From Planctomycetota bacterium (GTDB taxonomy: Bacteria; Planctomycetota; UBA1135; GCA-002686595), in the NCBI GenBank assembly GCA_004296785.1, contig SCVU01000585.1:1-8229 (forward strand): 8,229 bases of DNA, in the 5' to 3' direction. Position 1 is the first letter of the stretch; each line of letters opens with the position of its first letter. A model generated the notes under the pieces. The model saw only the letters and a program-made list of their open reading frames with translations. It was not told the DNA's origin and searched no databases. The position numbers and the translations under genes were made by a program. This document shows positions 7,559 through 8,229 of the stretch, one piece after another.

Positions 7559-7601
7559 GGGGTCGAGACGAAAGAGGTCGAGGTGCGGGAGCGCGCGCGG
7601 C

Positions 7602-8229
7602 TCACGCCGTCGGCGCGCAGCGCGCGAGGATCCGATCGAGCTCGTCGAGGCAGCGATCCCAGGCGTAGTTCGCTTCGACGAAGGCCCGTGCCGAGCGGCC
7701 CAGTTTCGCCGCCGCCGCGCGATCCTTCAACAGCGCGCACACCGCCGCCGCGGTGGCGACCGCGCCGTCGGCGACGACGAACGGCGCCTCGTCCGCCGGG
7801 CCCTTCCACTCGACGCCCTGCGTCGCGCTCGTGCTGCCGACGAGCGGCAAACCCATCGCGCACGCCTCGAGCACCTTGTTCTGGATGCCGCGCGCGATGC
7901 GCAGCGGCGCGACGGCGAGCGACGCGCGCGCGAGCCAGTCGCGCGTGTCGTGCACGAAGCCGGTGACCGTGACGCCCGGCAGGTTGCCGAGCGCGCGCAC
8001 GCGCTCGACCGGGTGCGAGCCGACGATCGAGAAGCGCGCCTGCGGGTGCTCGCGCCGCACGGTCGGCAGGACCTCGCGCGCGAAGTGGTCGCACGCGTCG
8101 ACGTTCGGGAAGTAGTCCATCACGCCGGTGAACACGATGTGCGCCGGCTCGGCGCGCTCGGGCGCCGGCTTGAAGAACTCGAGGTCGACGCCGTTGCGCA
8201 GCACGCACGAGCTGCGGCAGGGCACGCGC
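7602..8229 (-). CDS. GT4-type glycosyltransferase, C-terminal half (PEP-CTERM-associated sugar transferase-like)
   Basis: This frame stays open to the right edge and the protein's N-terminal half lies outside the window; the first in-frame GTG (8225) is not a credible start. The visible 208 residues are the nucleotide-sugar-binding C-terminal domain of a GT-B, GT4-type glycosyltransferase. An NGVD-x-x-FF linker motif leads into IVFTGVMDYFPNVDA, followed by VTVTGFVHDTRDWL, and the donor-site segment is APLRIARGIQNKVLEACAMGLPLV. These segments, especially 'FTG-x-MDY-x-PN-x-DA' and 'RIARGIQNKVLEA', closely resemble the sugar transferase family tied to PEP-CTERM/exosortase systems (TIGR03087), as I remember it. 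It would add a sugar to a surface polysaccharide or related glycan in the cytoplasm. The methyltransferase follows after 43 bases. GT4 membership is secure; the PEP-CTERM link is likely but rests on motif memory. Confidence 0.87.
   Translation of the reverse strand, partial: RVPCRSSCVLRNGVDLEFFKPAPERAEPAHIVFTGVMDYFPNVDACDHFAREVLPTVRREHPQARFSIVGSHPVERVRALGNLPGVTVTGFVHDTRDWLARASLAVAPLRIARGIQNKVLEACAMGLPLVGSTSATQGVEWKGPADEAPFVVADGAVATAAAVCALLKDRAAAAKLGRSARAFVEANYAWDRCLDELDRILARCAPTA

Overview
The window is very GC-rich (by eye about 70% or more) and densely coding, with third codon positions almost all G or C. It carries six protein genes and no RNA gene, CRISPR array or mobile element that I can recognise. 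The mix of genes (ABC-2 permease, DUF58 protein, BatA-like VWA membrane protein, a double-VWA protein with a glutamine-amidotransferase-like domain, and a sugar transferase resembling the PEP-CTERM/exosortase-associated family) best suits a high-GC Planctomycetota bacterium or a similar Gram-negative lineage such as Myxococcota. That placement is inference from gene content only.

Layout. On the plus strand, positions 2-1309 hold the C-terminal part of a polytopic ABC-2-type permease that begins before the window. Its 3' end overlaps by 20 bases a DUF58 gene (1290-2126). On the minus strand, reading from right to left, come the C-terminal half of a GT4 glycosyltransferase (8229 to 7602, start outside the window), a class I SAM-dependent methyltransferase (7558 to 6866), a BatA-like VWA membrane protein (6796 to 4949, apparent TTG start) and a large double-VWA membrane protein (4911 to 2128). 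The two strands converge at position 2127, the single base between two facing TGA stop codons. A 15-base inverted repeat is centred on that base.

How the genes fit together. The permease, the DUF58 protein and the two VWA membrane proteins are the parts of a widespread but poorly understood module (MoxR ATPase / DUF58 / BatA / VWA, often with an ABC-2 transporter) found in aerotolerance-type ('Bat') loci and planctomycete genomes. In such loci the genes usually lie on one strand. Here the DUF58/permease half and the VWA half face each other. No MoxR ATPase or ABC ATPase is visible; they may lie left of the window. The charge pattern around the membrane segments predicts that both VWA proteins hold their VWA domains outside the cytoplasm, while DUF58 has no membrane segment and should be cytoplasmic. 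The glycosyltransferase and methyltransferase at the right look like the edge of a separate surface-polysaccharide or glycan-modification locus.

I see no clearly new system. The points most worth checking are the divided, tail-to-tail Bat-like module, the inverted repeat at the junction, the departures from the canonical metal-binding (MIDAS) residues in the VWA domains, and the amidotransferase-like domain without a visible nucleophile cysteine.
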